Positions 20,135 to 33,229 of a stretch of 64,000 bases of DNA are shown in pieces (the first letter of the stretch is position 1; every line of letters begins with the position of its first letter). The DNA is from Pseudomonas oligotrophica (GTDB taxonomy: Bacteria > Pseudomonadota > Gammaproteobacteria > Pseudomonadales > Pseudomonadaceae). The notes beneath the pieces were generated by a model that was not told the DNA's origin, searched no databases, and worked only from the letters and a program-made list of their open reading frames with translations. Both the position numbers and the translations under genes were made by a program. The stretch lies in the NCBI RefSeq assembly GCF_021726475.1, contig NZ_JAKJRU010000002.1:1-64000 (forward strand). The letters run 5' to 3'.

Positions 20135-21109
20135 TTACTTGACCAGGCCGAACTCGCCGGCCAGGGCCTTGTAGTCCTGCACCTGCTGCTTGACGAAGGC
20201 TTCCAGCTCGTCGCCGGTCATCGACAGCGGGAACAGGTCGCGCTGCTCGCGCAGCTTGGCGAAGTCCTCGTCGGCGAGCAGGCTGTCGAACTGGGTCTTC
20301 CACCAGTTGAACTCCTCGTCAGGCACTTCCGGCCCCATGTAGAAGCCGCGGATCACCGGCCAGCTGATGTCGTAGCCCTGCTCCTTGGCGGTGGGGATGT
20401 CGGCCAGCTTGCCCGGCAGGCGCTCGTCGGCGAGCACCGCGAGGATGCGGATCTTGCCGGCGTCGAGCTGCGGGGTGACTTCGCCGAGGCCGCTGGAGGT
20501 GACCTGCACGTGGCCGCCAAGCATGGCGGTGAGCGTCTCGCCGCCGCCCTCGAAGGCGACGTAGCGCAGCTTCTTCGGATCGACCCCGGCGGCGCGGGCG
20601 ATCAGCGCGGTCTGCATCCAGTCCTGCCCGCCGATGGTGGCGCCGGCGCCGAACACCACGCTGCCCGGATCCTTCTTCACTGCAGCAATCAGCTCGTCGA
20701 GGTTCTGGTAGGGCGCGTCGGCGCGCACCGAGATGGCGCCGTAATCGGTGCCCACCGCGGCCAGCCAGCGCACGGCGTTCTCGTCGTAGCGGCCGAACTT
20801 GCCCTGGGCGAGGTTCAGCAGCGAGCCGCTGGAGAAGGCGGTGATGGTGCCGGGTTCGGCGGCGCGCTGGGCGACCACCGCGTTGTAGGCCACCGCGCCG
20901 ACGCCGCCGGGCATGTAGGTGACGCGCATCGGCGCCTGGAGCAGGCCGCTGTCCTTCAGGCCGCTCTGGGCCAGCTTGCAGGTCAGGTCGAAACCGCCGC
21001 CGGGCTTGGCCGGGGCGATGCACTCGGGGCGCTTGGGTTCGGCCAAGAGCTGGCTGGAGAGCAGCAGGCAGGATGACAGCAGGGCGAAACGGCTGAGTCG
21101 GGTTTTCAT
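20135..21109 (-). CDS. tctC: Tricarboxylate-binding protein TctC
   Basis: This is the periplasmic solute-binding component of the Tct system. The 324-residue precursor starts at the ATG at 21109 with a signal peptide (MKTRLSRFALLSSCLLLSSQLLA). The mature part shows the Bug/TctC-type AKPGGGFDLTCKLAQ ligand loop, YMPGGVGAVAYN and the AGATIGGQDWMQT segment. The open frame upstream belongs to another frame of opdH. It follows opdH by 26 bases. Gene order opdH-tctC-tctB-tctA matches P. aeruginosa PA0755-PA0752, where OpdH takes up tricarboxylates. Confidence 0.93.
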   Translation of the reverse strand: MKTRLSRFALLSSCLLLSSQLLAEPKRPECIAPAKPGGGFDLTCKLAQSGLKDSGLLQAPMRVTYMPGGVGAVAYNAVVAQRAAEPGTITAFSSGSLLNLAQGKFGRYDENAVRWLAAVGTDYGAISVRADAPYQNLDELIAAVKKDPGSVVFGAGATIGGQDWMQTALIARAAGVDPKKLRYVAFEGGGETLTAMLGGHVQVTSSGLGEVTPQLDAGKIRILAVLADERLPGKLADIPTAKEQGYDISWPVIRGFYMGPEVPDEEFNWWKTQFDSLLADEDFAKLREQRDLFPLSMTGDELEAFVKQQVQDYKALAGEFGLVK

Positions 21110-21135
21110 GGGAATCCCTCGGGTACTTGTTCTGT

Positions 21136-22398
21136 TTACCAGATCGGCAGGCTGTAGCTGACGATCAGACGGTTCTCGTCGGCGTCGCGGGCGAAGTCGG
21201 AGCGGAACATCGCGTTGCGCCAGCGCAGCGCGACGTTCTTCAGTGGGCCGCTCTGCACCACGTACTTGAACTCGAAGTCGCGCTCCCACTCGCTGCCGTT
21301 GCTGCCGCCTGAGTACTCGGCGTTGTCGCCGGAGATGTAGCGGGTCAGGAAGGTCAGCCCGGGGATGCCCATGGCGGCGAAGTTGTAGTCGTAGCGCGCC
21401 TGCCAGGAGCGCTCGTCGGCGTTGGCGAAGTCGTTGATCTGCACGAAGTTGACCAGGAACGGATCACCGCCGTCGATGTAGGCGTAGCCGGTATCGCCAC
21501 GCATCTGCTGGTAGCCGACGCTGACCTTGTGCCCGCCCAGGCTGTAGCCGAGCATGCCGTTCCAGGCCTGGTTATCGATCTTGCCGGCATTCGCCGCGCC
21601 GGTGTCGTCGCTGAGCATCACGCGCAGGTCCGCACTCAGCGCGGAGTTGTCGCTCAGCGGCTTGTTCGCCAGCAGGCCGAAGAAGTGCTGGCGGTACACG
21701 TCATCCAGCTCGCCGTAGTAGTAGCGCCCGGTGAGGTTCTCGTTGAAGGCGTATTCGGCACCGGCGAAGGTCAGGTGGTCGGCCTCGGCGGCGCTGGCGA
21801 AGCGGCCGTTCTTGTTGTTCAGCTGCAGGTCCTGGGAGTTGGTCGAGGAGCGGTCGATCACCTTGTCCAGGCGGCCGCCGGTCAGGGTCAGGCCGTCGAT
21901 ATCGGTGGAGGTGACGGTAGCGCCCTCGAACACCTGCGGCAGCGTGCGGCTGTCGCTGGCCTTGACTACCGGCGTCTCCGGAATGTGCGAGCCGTAGCGC
22001 AGTTCGGTCTCGGCAATCTTGGCCTTGGCGGTCAGACCCAGGCGGCTGAACTCGTCCGGCGTGCTGCCATCGTCGTGCACCGGCAAGAGGTCGGTGCCAG
22101 CGCGGCCGCCACCGGAATCCAGCTTGACGCCGAGCATGCCCAGGGCATCGAGGCCGACGCCGACGGTGCCTTCGGTGAAGCCCGACTGCACATCGAGGAT
22201 GAAGCCCTGGGTCCACTCTTCACGCTTGGACTGGCCGCTGCCTTCGCGGAAATCGCGGTTCAGGTAGATGTTGTGGGTCTGCAGGGTCGCGCTGCTGTCC
22301 TCGATGAAGGCGGCCTGGGCCAGCGGCGCCAGCGAGGCGGCGGCAACGGCGAGGGCGAGACGGGCAGGTGCGGATGGGTGTCTGACGGCAGTCAGCAT
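21136..22398 (-). CDS. opdH: OprD-family outer membrane porin OpdH
   Basis: This substrate-specific porin has 420 residues including a signal peptide that ends near APLAQA. OprD features are the N-terminal AFIEDSSATLQTHNIYLNRDFREG segment (30-53), the many beta strands with alternating residues, and the final LIVSYSLPIW with an aromatic C-terminus. OpdH of P. aeruginosa takes up tricarboxylates such as cis-aconitate, and the attached tctCBA genes support the same role here. The start follows a TGGAGA ribosome site and an A-rich CA motif. It diverges from tctD. Confidence 0.92.
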   Translation of the reverse strand: MLTAVRHPSAPARLALAVAAASLAPLAQAAFIEDSSATLQTHNIYLNRDFREGSGQSKREEWTQGFILDVQSGFTEGTVGVGLDALGMLGVKLDSGGGRAGTDLLPVHDDGSTPDEFSRLGLTAKAKIAETELRYGSHIPETPVVKASDSRTLPQVFEGATVTSTDIDGLTLTGGRLDKVIDRSSTNSQDLQLNNKNGRFASAAEADHLTFAGAEYAFNENLTGRYYYGELDDVYRQHFFGLLANKPLSDNSALSADLRVMLSDDTGAANAGKIDNQAWNGMLGYSLGGHKVSVGYQQMRGDTGYAYIDGGDPFLVNFVQINDFANADERSWQARYDYNFAAMGIPGLTFLTRYISGDNAEYSGGSNGSEWERDFEFKYVVQSGPLKNVALRWRNAMFRSDFARDADENRLIVSYSLPIW

Positions 22399-22404
22399 CG
22401 GGTA

Positions 22405-22427
22405 TCTCCACTGTTGTTTTTGTTGTA
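22405..22427 (-). promoter_or_regulatory. Crc/Hfq catabolite motif overlapping the opdH ribosome site region
   Basis: The minus-strand leader reads TACAACAAAAACAACAG (22427-22411), directly followed by TGGAGA (22410-22405) and then the start at 22398. The A-rich run matches the AANAANAA motif bound by Hfq with Crc twice in overlapping registers. Binding there would block ribosome access, which predicts catabolite repression of tricarboxylate uptake. The match is seen; the repression is inferred. Confidence 0.7.
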
Positions 22428-22570
22428 GCGGCCTCGGGGCCGCGCGTGGTGGTTCGAGCCACCTGCGAGCGATCCTAGGCAGTCAAGCTTTCGCCAGCCT
22501 TTCAGGCCGCCGCGGGGTGGTTTCTGCCGCTACACTGGCGCTCCGTTGGCAGATCGCAGAGGGACAGGAC

Positions 22571-23234
22571 ATGCGCATTCTCCTGGTCGAGGACCACCCG
22601 CCGCTGGCCGAGAGCGTGGCGCAGGCGCTGCGCGCCGCCGGCTGGACGGTCGACCTGCTCGACGACGGCATCGCCGCCGACCTGGCGCTGGCCAGCGAGG
22701 ACTACGCGCTGGCGATCCTCGATGTCGGCCTGCCGCGGCTCGACGGCTTTGGCGTGCTGGCACGCCTGCGCCAGCGCGGCAAGACCCTGCCGGTGCTGAT
22801 GCTCACCGCGCGCGGCGAGGTCAGCGACCGCGTGCACGGCCTCAACCTCGGCGCCGACGACTACCTGGCCAAGCCGTTCGAGCTGTCCGAGCTGGAGGCG
22901 CGGGTCAAGGCGCTGCTGCGGCGCAGCGTCGGCGGCGGCGAGCGCCAGCAGCGCTGCGGGGCGCTGGTCCACGACCTGGATGCGCGACGCTTCAGCCTGG
23001 CCGGCGAGCCGCTGAGCCTGACCTCCCGCGAGCAGGCGGTGCTCGAGGCGCTGATCGCCCGTCCCGGGCGGGTGATGAGCAAGGACCAGCTGGCCGCCCA
23101 GGTGTTCGGCCTCGACGAGGACGCCAGCGCCGAGGCCATCGAGATCTACATCCACCGCCTGCGCAAGAAACTCGAGGGCCAGCCGGTGCGCATCGTCACC
23201 TTCCGCGGCCTGGGCTACCTGCTCGAGGCGCTGG

Positions 23235-23242
<8 letters not shown>
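22571..23242 (+). CDS. tctD: OmpR-family response regulator TctD
   Basis: The 223-residue regulator pairs with TctE. The receiver domain has acidic pocket residues Glu7 and Asp8, the phospho-acceptor Asp51 in AILDVGLPRLDGF, and Lys in YLAKPFE. A winged-helix DNA-binding domain follows (about 130-220) with LTSREQAVLEALIARPGRVMS-like and IHRLRKKLEG segments. The ATG at 22571 has a GAGGGAC site upstream; the long upstream frame is not coding. It diverges from opdH across 172 bases and overlaps tctE by eight bases. It probably activates the opdH-tct operon in response to tricarboxylates. Confidence 0.94.
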
Positions 23243-24632
<1,390 letters not shown>

Positions 24633-24642
24633 GGCGCCCGGC

Positions 24643-26226
24643 TCAGGCGCGCCGACGCCCCCAGAACTGCTGCGCCAGCTGCTGCATGCCGGCCACCAGC
24701 CCGGCGACGCCGGCGGCGCTTTCGCGGCTCTGCAGGCCGACCACCGCCTGCTGCTCGGAACCGGCGCGGATGCTCGCCAGGCTTTCGCCGATCTGTGCGG
24801 CGACCGCGCTCTGCTGCTCCACGGCGGCGGCGATCTGCGTGCTCATGCCGCTGATGTCGGTGACCTGGGCATTGATGTCGTCGAGCGAACGCTCGGCCTC
24901 GCCGGCACGTTCGACGCTGATCTGCGCCTGTTCGCGGCTGCGCTGCATCACCGCGACCGCCTCGCGCGAACCGCTCTGCAGGGTGCCGATGATGGTCTGG
25001 ATCTCGGCGGTGGCCTGGGCGGTGCGCGAGGCGAGGCTGCGCACCTCGTCGGCGACCACCGCGAAGCCGCGCCCCTGCTCGCCGGCGCGCGCCGCCTCGA
25101 TGGCCGCGTTGAGCGCCAGCAGGTTGGTCTGCTCGGCGATGCTGCGGATCACCTCGAGCATGCGGCTGATGTCCTGGCTGTGGTCCTCGAGGTGGCCGAT
25201 CACCTCGGCGGCCTGCTGGATCTCGCCGGCCAGGCGGGCGATGCAGCTGCCGGTCTGGCCGACCATGCCGCGACCGGCGGCGGCATCGCTGTCGGCCAGG
25301 GTCGCCGCCTCGGCGGTGCGCAGCGCGCTCTGCGCGACCTCCTGCACGCTGGCGACCATCTGGCTCATGGCGCTCGCCACCAGGTCGGTCTGCTGCTGCT
25401 GGGCACTGGCGCTGGCCGCGCTCTGCTGCATGGCGCCGGCCAGCTCCTCGGCATGGCGGCTGATCTGCCGGCTGCTGTCGGCTATGCGGCCGACCACCGC
25501 GCCGGCTTCGGCCTCGAGCATGCGCAGGGCGAAGGCGATCTCGCCCAACTCGTCGTCGCGCCCGCTGTAGATCAGCTGGCTGAGCGGGTTGTGGCCGACC
25601 TGCCGGGCCTGCGCGCGCAACGCACGCAGCGGCGCCAGGGCCAGCAGGCAGCAGGCCGTGCTGGCCGCCGCGCCCGCCACGCCGGCCAGCAGCGCCAAGG
25701 GCCCGGCGCCACCGGCCAGCAGCCCGGCGGCGGCCGCGCTGGCCAGGCTGCCGAGGCCGGCGCACAGCGCGAGCCGCGCCTGGAAGCCCGGGCGCCAGCG
25801 GCGCAGGCCGGCGCGCCGCGGGGCGTTCAGCGCGGCATACAGGGTCTCGGCGGCGCGCACCTGTTGCGGCTGCGGCTTGGTGCGCACCGACTGGTATTCG
25901 ACCACCTCGCCGTCGCGGCTGACCGGCATGACGTAGGCGCTGACCCAGTAGTAGTCGCCGTTCTTGCTGCGGTTCTTGACCATGCCCATCCACGGCCGCC
26001 CGGCCTGCAGCGTGCTCCACAGGTGGGCGAAGGCGGCCGGCGGCATGTCCGGATGGCGCACGATGTTGTGCGGCTGGCCGAGCAGCTCGGCCTCGCTGAA
26101 GCCGCAGAGCTCGATGAAGTCCGGGTTGGCGTAGCTGATCCGGCCCTTGAGGTCGGTGGTGGAGAGGATGTTGGCGTTGTCGCGGACGGGGACTTCCCGG
26201 TCGTTGACCGGCAGGTTGGCTCGCAT
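24643..26226 (-). CDS. PAS-domain methyl-accepting chemotaxis protein, Aer-like
   Basis: The 527-residue receptor resembles Aer redox/aerotaxis transducers. It opens [12 protein letters not shown], followed by a PAS domain with the FAD-type signature [17 protein letters not shown] and [14 protein letters not shown] (about 60-100). A pair of hydrophobic segments near 155-200 anchors it, with no large periplasmic loop. A HAMP-like region and a full signalling domain follow, with the hairpin tip [17 protein letters not shown]. The start at 26226 has a normal length; 32 upstream codons are rejected. Aer naming rests on the PAS signature, and other PAS receptors remain possible. Confidence 0.88.
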   Translation of the reverse strand: MRANLPVNDREVPVRDNANILSTTDLKGRISYANPDFIELCGFSEAELLGQPHNIVRHPDMPPAAFAHLWSTLQAGRPWMGMVKNRSKNGDYYWVSAYVMPVSRDGEVVEYQSVRTKPQPQQVRAAETLYAALNAPRRAGLRRWRPGFQARLALCAGLGSLASAAAAGLLAGGAGPLALLAGVAGAAASTACCLLALAPLRALRAQARQVGHNPLSQLIYSGRDDELGEIAFALRMLEAEAGAVVGRIADSSRQISRHAEELAGAMQQSAASASAQQQQTDLVASAMSQMVASVQEVAQSALRTAEAATLADSDAAAGRGMVGQTGSCIARLAGEIQQAAEVIGHLEDHSQDISRMLEVIRSIAEQTNLLALNAAIEAARAGEQGRGFAVVADEVRSLASRTAQATAEIQTIIGTLQSGSREAVAVMQRSREQAQISVERAGEAERSLDDINAQVTDISGMSTQIAAAVEQQSAVAAQIGESLASIRAGSEQQAVVGLQSRESAAGVAGLVAGMQQLAQQFWGRRRA

Positions 26227-26580
26227 GTGACGAATCTCTTCCTTGTGGGTTCGGGGTACGCGAGGCCGGGGGTGTGGCGCCGCTTCGGCCGAAGGCCGGC
26301 GGCGTCTCATGATGAGTGTCACGGGGCGACTGCGGCGAAGGCTAGGTCGGTTCCATGACGCAATGATGTCAATGTGGCATTACATGCAGGACAATGCCAG
26401 CGGCAAACGCTTCGGCGTGGCCGTGGTCCAAGCAGGGCGCCGGGGAACACCGGCGCAGCGCGCGCCCTGGCCGCAGAATCCGGCGCATCGTTCGGGGCGT
26501 TCCCCTGCTAGACTCATGCTTCCGTGCAGACTCACGAGGAATGCCCGGACAATCCAAAACAACCAGAAAGGAGAGCATCC
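26227..26580. other. Divergent intergenic region between the chemoreceptor and TRAP operon
   Basis: The 354-base gap holds a GCGCCGG/CCGGCGC hairpin at 26437-26456 and an extended -10-like sequence, TGCTAGACT, ending at 26514, about 67 bases before the TRAP gene. On the minus strand a perfect TTGACA -35 hexamer lies near 26371-26366, but I see no good -10 behind it. The TRAP ribosome site AAAGGAGA is at about 26567. No convincing gene is seen. Confidence 0.5.
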
Positions 26581-27546
26581 ATGAAGGGCAATTCCTTGGC
26601 ATGGATCTTCGCCGCTGCTTTGGCGGGAACCGGCCTGAGCGGTGTGGCGCAGGCGCAAGAGAAGTTCGTCACCATCGGTACCGGTGGGCAGACTGGCGTC
26701 TACTACGTGGCGGGTCAGTCGATCTGTCGCTTCGTCAACCGCAATGCCGAGAACATCAAGTGCAACGCGCCGGCCAGCGGCGGCGGCGTGGCCAACGTCA
26801 ACGGCCTGCGGACCGGCGAATTCAACTTCGGCATCATGCAGTCCGACCACCAGTTCAAGGCGATGGAAGGCCTGGCGCCCTTCGAGAAGGAAGGCAAGAT
26901 GGATGACATCCGCGCCGTCTTCTCGCTGCAGAGCGAGGTGTTCACCGTGCTGGCGCGCCGCGATGCCAACATCAAGGGCCTCGACGACCTCAAGGGCAAG
27001 CGCGTCAACATCGGCAACCCGGGCTCCGGCCAGCGCGATACCCTCGAGGAGATCATGCAGGTCAAGGGCTGGGACAAGTCGGCCTTCGCCCTGGCGGCCG
27101 AGCTGAAGCCGGCCGAGCAGGCCAGCGCCCTGAGCGACAACAACATCGACGCCATGACCTACTTCGTCGGTCATCCCAACGGCGCGATCCAGGAAGCCAC
27201 CACCACCGTCGACGCCGTGCTGGTACCGATCACCGGTCCGGAGATCGACAAGCTGCTGGAGCAGAAGACCTACTACACCAAGGCCGAGATCCCCGGCGGC
27301 CTGTACAAGGGCAACGATTCGGCGACCCAGTCCATCGGCGGCAAGGCCGTCCTGTCGACCAGCGCCAAGGTCGATGCCGAGGTGGTCTACCAGCTGGTCA
27401 AGTCGGTGTTCGAGAACATCGAGCGCTTCCAGCGCCTGCACCCGGCGTTCAAGGACCTCAAGCCGGAAGACATGATCAAGGTCGGCCTGACCGCGCCGCT
27501 GCACGAAGGCGCCGAGCGCTACTACAAGGAGCGTGGCTGGCTGTAA
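26581..27546 (+). CDS. TAXI-family TRAP transporter solute-binding protein
   Basis: This is the periplasmic receptor of a TRAP transporter. The 321-residue precursor has a signal peptide ending VAQAQ near residue 25. The family signature at the mature N-terminus is FVTIGTGGQTGVYYVAG, and CNAPASGGGVANVNGLRTGE follows. TAXI receptors bind substrates such as glutamate, glutamine or other small acids in the few studied cases, and the ligand cannot be inferred here. The ATG at 26581 follows AAAGGAGAG. A hairpin and then the permease gene follow on the same strand. Confidence 0.92.
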   Translation: MKGNSLAWIFAAALAGTGLSGVAQAQEKFVTIGTGGQTGVYYVAGQSICRFVNRNAENIKCNAPASGGGVANVNGLRTGEFNFGIMQSDHQFKAMEGLAPFEKEGKMDDIRAVFSLQSEVFTVLARRDANIKGLDDLKGKRVNIGNPGSGQRDTLEEIMQVKGWDKSAFALAAELKPAEQASALSDNNIDAMTYFVGHPNGAIQEATTTVDAVLVPITGPEIDKLLEQKTYYTKAEIPGGLYKGNDSATQSIGGKAVLSTSAKVDAEVVYQLVKSVFENIERFQRLHPAFKDLKPEDMIKVGLTAPLHEGAERYYKERGWL

Positions 27547-27554
27547 GACCGCCG

Positions 27555-27576
27555 ACGGGCCGCTGCTGCGGCCCGT
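27555..27576 (+). other. Intercistronic hairpin between TRAP receptor and permease
   Basis: ACGGGCCGC (27555-27563) and GCGGCCCGT (27568-27576) form a perfect nine-base-pair stem with a TGCT loop eight bases after the receptor stop. There is no T tract, so mRNA stabilisation or partial attenuation is more likely than full termination. Confidence 0.6.
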
Positions 27577-27664
27577 TCGCGTCTCATGCCTCACCCGGAA
27601 CCCGTGTGCCGAGCCGGCCACGGGTTTCTTGGGTTAACGATTCCTGAAAAACAGGCCCGATTTG

Positions 27665-30214
<2,550 letters not shown>

Positions 30215-30234
30215 ACCACTGAGCGCTGTGCTCG

Positions 30235-30270
30235 AAACCGGCCACCGCCCACGCGCTGGCCGGTTTTTTT
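30235..30270 (+). terminator. Intrinsic terminator after the TRAP operon
   Basis: AAACCGGCCA (30235-30244) pairs with TGGCCGGTTT (30257-30266) around a 12-base loop and continues into a run of seven T ending at 30270. Confidence 0.9.
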
Positions 30271-30298
30271 GTGCCCCGGCGCAGGCCGGCGCGAGTGC

Positions 30299-31981
30299 CT
30301 AGACCGGCTTGCCCGGTAGTGGCGCCTTGGGCAGCACCAGGGCGGGAGTCTCGTCGGCGCCGCGCGGGGCATGCGCGCCCTGGCCTTCCAGCGCGGCATA
30401 GGCCGGGCTGCAGAACAGCGAGTTGAGCCGCTTCATGTCGGCGATCAGCTCCAGGTGCGCGGCACTGCTCTCGATGCTCTCGAGCACCTGCTGGTGCAGG
30501 CGTTGCACGTGGGCGTGGGCCAGCGCGCGTTCGCAGTGACGGAACTCGTGCTTCTGCCGCAGCAGGCGGCGGGCGCTCTGCGGGTCGCCGGAGAGGAACA
30601 CCGACAGCCCCAGGGCGAGGTTGGCGCTGAGCAGCCCGTGCAGCTGGCGCAGCTCGTCCAGGCCATGCTCGGAGAAGCTCAGGCGCCGTGATTTCTTCAG
30701 GTTGTGCACCTTGCCCTGCATGTGCTCGATGATGTCGCCGGCGTGCTCGAGGTTGATCGCCAGCTCGATGATCTCCGCCCAGCGCCGGCTTTCCTGCTCG
30801 GCCAGGTCCTCGCGCGGCATCCGCGCCAGGTACAGCTTGACGCCGCTGTAGAGCGCGTCGACGTCGTCGTCCAGGCGGCGGATTTCCTCGGCCGCCTGCG
30901 GGTGCTCGCTCTGCAGCACCTCCAGCAGGCGCGCCAGCATGGCCTCCACCAGGTCGCCGATGCGCAGCGTCTCGCGCACCGCGTTGGCCAGCGCCAGGCT
31001 CGGCGTCTCCAGCGCGGCCGGGTCCAGGTGGCGGGGCTGGGCGATGCCCTGTTCGGCGACGCGCTCGGGCAGCAGGTGTTCGCACAACCGCGCCATCGGC
31101 CGCACGCTGGGCAGCAGCACCAGGCAGCGCAGGCTGTTGTAGAGCAGGTGGAAGGCGATCACCTGGGTCTGCAGGCTGAAGCCGAAGGTCGCCAGCCAGC
31201 CCACCAGTGGATGCAGGAAAGGCACCACGACCAGGCCGGCGAGCTTGTACAGCAGGTTGCCCAGCGCCACGCGGCGCGCCGCCGCCGGCTGCAGGCTGGC
31301 GTTGAGCCAGGCCAGCACGCCGCTGCCGACGTTGGCGCCGATGACCACGCCGAGGGCCACCGGCATGCCGATCAGCCCGGCGCCGGCCAGCGTCGCGGTG
31401 AGCAGCACCGCGGCCAGGCTGGAATAGGAGAGCAGCGCGAACAGCGCGCCGACCACCACCGCCAGCAGGGTGTCGCCGGCCAGTTCGGCGAACAGCACCT
31501 GCATGCCGCGCGCCGCGGTGATCGGCTCGGCGGCGGCGACGATCAGCTGCAGGGCGAGGATGATCAGGCCCAGGCCGATCAGCACCCGACCGAGCTGGCC
31601 GGCGCGGCTCTGCTTGCGCGAGAGGAACAGGCAGACGCCGACCAGCGTCAGCACCGGCGAAAGCCAGGACAGGTCCAGGGTCAGCACCCGCGCCATCAGC
31701 GCGGTGCCGACGTCGGCGCCGAGCATGATCGCCAGCGCGGTGGGCAGCGCCATCAGGCCCTGGGCGACGAAGGACAGGGTCAGCAGCGCGGTGGCGTTGC
31801 TGCTCTGCACCAGCGCGGTGACGCCGATCCCCGCGCCGAAGGCCAGCGGCGCGTGGGCCATGCTGTGGCCGAGCAGCCGCCGCAGGTGCGAGCCGTACAC
31901 CCGCATGATCCCGGTGCGCACGATATGCGTCCCCCAGACCAGCAGGGCGATCGACGACAGCAGGTGCAGCAGCGTGAGCAT
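30299..31981 (-). CDS. Na/Pi cotransporter II-related protein with PhoU-like domain
   Basis: The 560-residue protein joins an N-terminal Na+/Pi-cotransporter membrane domain (about 1-300) to a C-terminal helical PhoU-like domain (about 330-530). The first QSS signature is intact (GVTALVQSSNATALLTLSF). At the matching place in the second repeat the sequence reads ALLSYSSLAAVLLTATLAG, with Tyr where Gln is expected, which could change transport. Related proteins include E. coli YjbB, a phosphate exporter. Phosphate transport is likely, but its direction is unknown. The start has a weak ribosome site. Confidence 0.85.
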   Translation of the reverse strand: MLTLLHLLSSIALLVWGTHIVRTGIMRVYGSHLRRLLGHSMAHAPLAFGAGIGVTALVQSSNATALLTLSFVAQGLMALPTALAIMLGADVGTALMARVLTLDLSWLSPVLTLVGVCLFLSRKQSRAGQLGRVLIGLGLIILALQLIVAAAEPITAARGMQVLFAELAGDTLLAVVVGALFALLSYSSLAAVLLTATLAGAGLIGMPVALGVVIGANVGSGVLAWLNASLQPAAARRVALGNLLYKLAGLVVVPFLHPLVGWLATFGFSLQTQVIAFHLLYNSLRCLVLLPSVRPMARLCEHLLPERVAEQGIAQPRHLDPAALETPSLALANAVRETLRIGDLVEAMLARLLEVLQSEHPQAAEEIRRLDDDVDALYSGVKLYLARMPREDLAEQESRRWAEIIELAINLEHAGDIIEHMQGKVHNLKKSRRLSFSEHGLDELRQLHGLLSANLALGLSVFLSGDPQSARRLLRQKHEFRHCERALAHAHVQRLHQQVLESIESSAAHLELIADMKRLNSLFCSPAYAALEGQGAHAPRGADETPALVLPKAPLPGKPV

Positions 31982-32000
31982 GGGTGCGCAGAGCCTCGGT

Positions 32001-32050
32001 CAGTGGTCAGCCGCGTGCCGGCGCGGCTCGGCATACAGGGTTGACCACTG
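32001..32050. other. Nested inverted repeat upstream of the Na/Pi transporter
   Basis: CAGTGGTCA (32001-32009) and TGACCACTG (32042-32050) are perfect arms 32 bases apart. Inside them GCCGCG (32010-32015 region) and CGCGGC (32022-32027) pair as well. The structure could be a bidirectional terminator or a leader element of the minus-strand gene starting at 31981. No T tract follows on either side. Confidence 0.4.
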
Positions 32051-32102
32051 GCGCGAGGGCGCCGTTCACCGGACTGTCACATCGGCCGCTGGCCGAGCGG
32101 GC

Positions 32103-32999
32103 TCAGCGCGGGCTGTAGTAGCCGACGCCGAGCAGCACGTCGTCGACCCGGCGGATCAGCGTGTGCTTGGGTTCCACCGCATTGGTCGCCGGGTTGCGCC
32201 AGACGTAGTCGACGTTGCCTTCGCCCTTGCTGCGCGCCAGCTCGATCATGTCGCGGAACAGCGGCTTGCCGGCGGCGTCGCGCACCTCGCGCACGTCGGT
32301 GCCGACCAGGCTCGGCGAACCGCCGCTGGCGCGGTACTTGCCGTCCTCCAGGCCGATGGCGAAGACGTACTCGTCGCCGATCACGAAGCCGCCCTGCGGG
32401 TCGTTGAAGCGCCGGTAGGCCGCGTCGCCGCCTTCCTGCTGCAACAGCGCGACGGCCTTGTCGAGCAGCGCACGGGCCTGCTCGGCGCTCGAACGCGGGA
32501 TGTAGTAGCCGACGCAGACGACGTAGTCGCCGACGCGGCGGAACAGGCTGGTCTTGTTCTCCAGCTTGTTGTTGGCCGGGTTCAGCCAGTGGTAGTCGAT
32601 CGCGCCGCTCTGGGCGCCCTTGGCCTGGCTCAGGATCGCCGCCATGAAGTTCTTGCCGGCGGCGTCCTGCAGCTGGCTGACGTCCAGGCCCACCAGGCTG
32701 TGCGAGGCGCCGCTGCTGGCGCGCATGGTACCGGCCTGGTCCAGCACGAAGACGTAGTACTCGCCCATGGCGAAGCGGCCGTTGCGCGCGTTGAAGTCGG
32801 CCAGCGCCTGCTCGGCGCCGCGTTTTTCCAGATGCTCGACCGCCTGGGCGAGCAGGTTTTCGGCCTGCCGCGCATGGCTGCGCTCGACCGAGCCCATGGG
32901 CCGGGCCTGGCTGGAATCGGGCGCGGCATGCACCAGCGGCGCGCCGCCCAGCGCGCCGAGCATCGACAGAACAAGCAAGGTCTTGTGTTTCGTATGCAT
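32103..32999 (-). CDS. Secreted double Cache domain protein
   Basis: This 298-residue product has a signal peptide (about 1-25, ending VHAA) and then two copies of a Cache-type sensor module, about 40-165 and 170-295. Each copy holds a G.YYVFVLD or GDEYVFAIG strand, a SLVG.DV loop and a DYHWLNP or DYVWRNP strand, ending in GYYIPR or GYYSPR. There is no transmembrane helix after the signal and no kinase or receptor domain, so it is a free periplasmic sensor-type protein. Ligand and partner are unknown. The start has an AGGAG site. Confidence 0.85.
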   Translation of the reverse strand: MHTKHKTLLVLSMLGALGGAPLVHAAPDSSQARPMGSVERSHARQAENLLAQAVEHLEKRGAEQALADFNARNGRFAMGEYYVFVLDQAGTMRASSGASHSLVGLDVSQLQDAAGKNFMAAILSQAKGAQSGAIDYHWLNPANNKLENKTSLFRRVGDYVVCVGYYIPRSSAEQARALLDKAVALLQQEGGDAAYRRFNDPQGGFVIGDEYVFAIGLEDGKYRASGGSPSLVGTDVREVRDAAGKPLFRDMIELARSKGEGNVDYVWRNPATNAVEPKHTLIRRVDDVLLGVGYYSPR

Positions 33000-33229
33000 G
33001 GATGGCTCCTGGCGAAGGCAGGCGCGGCAGCGCCCTTTGCGGCATCCTCCGACGGGTTTGCGGCGATTGGAATTGGTCTGAGGGAGTAGAAACGCCGGGC
33101 GAAAGGACTAGCACGCCGCGCCGCTGCGGCCCGCGACAGCCGCTGTCGCGACCGGTTGTCACACTGCCTGGACGCTCGCCCTGCCGGCGCCTGCTCGGTA
33201 ACCTAGCCGCCTGCTCAAAAGGACCGCTC

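Noticed and set aside
26366-26400. ANR box or sigma-54 site upstream of the Aer-like receptor
   Set aside because: TTGACATCATTG and TGGCATTGTCCTGC differ in spacing and half-site sequence from the known consensuses.
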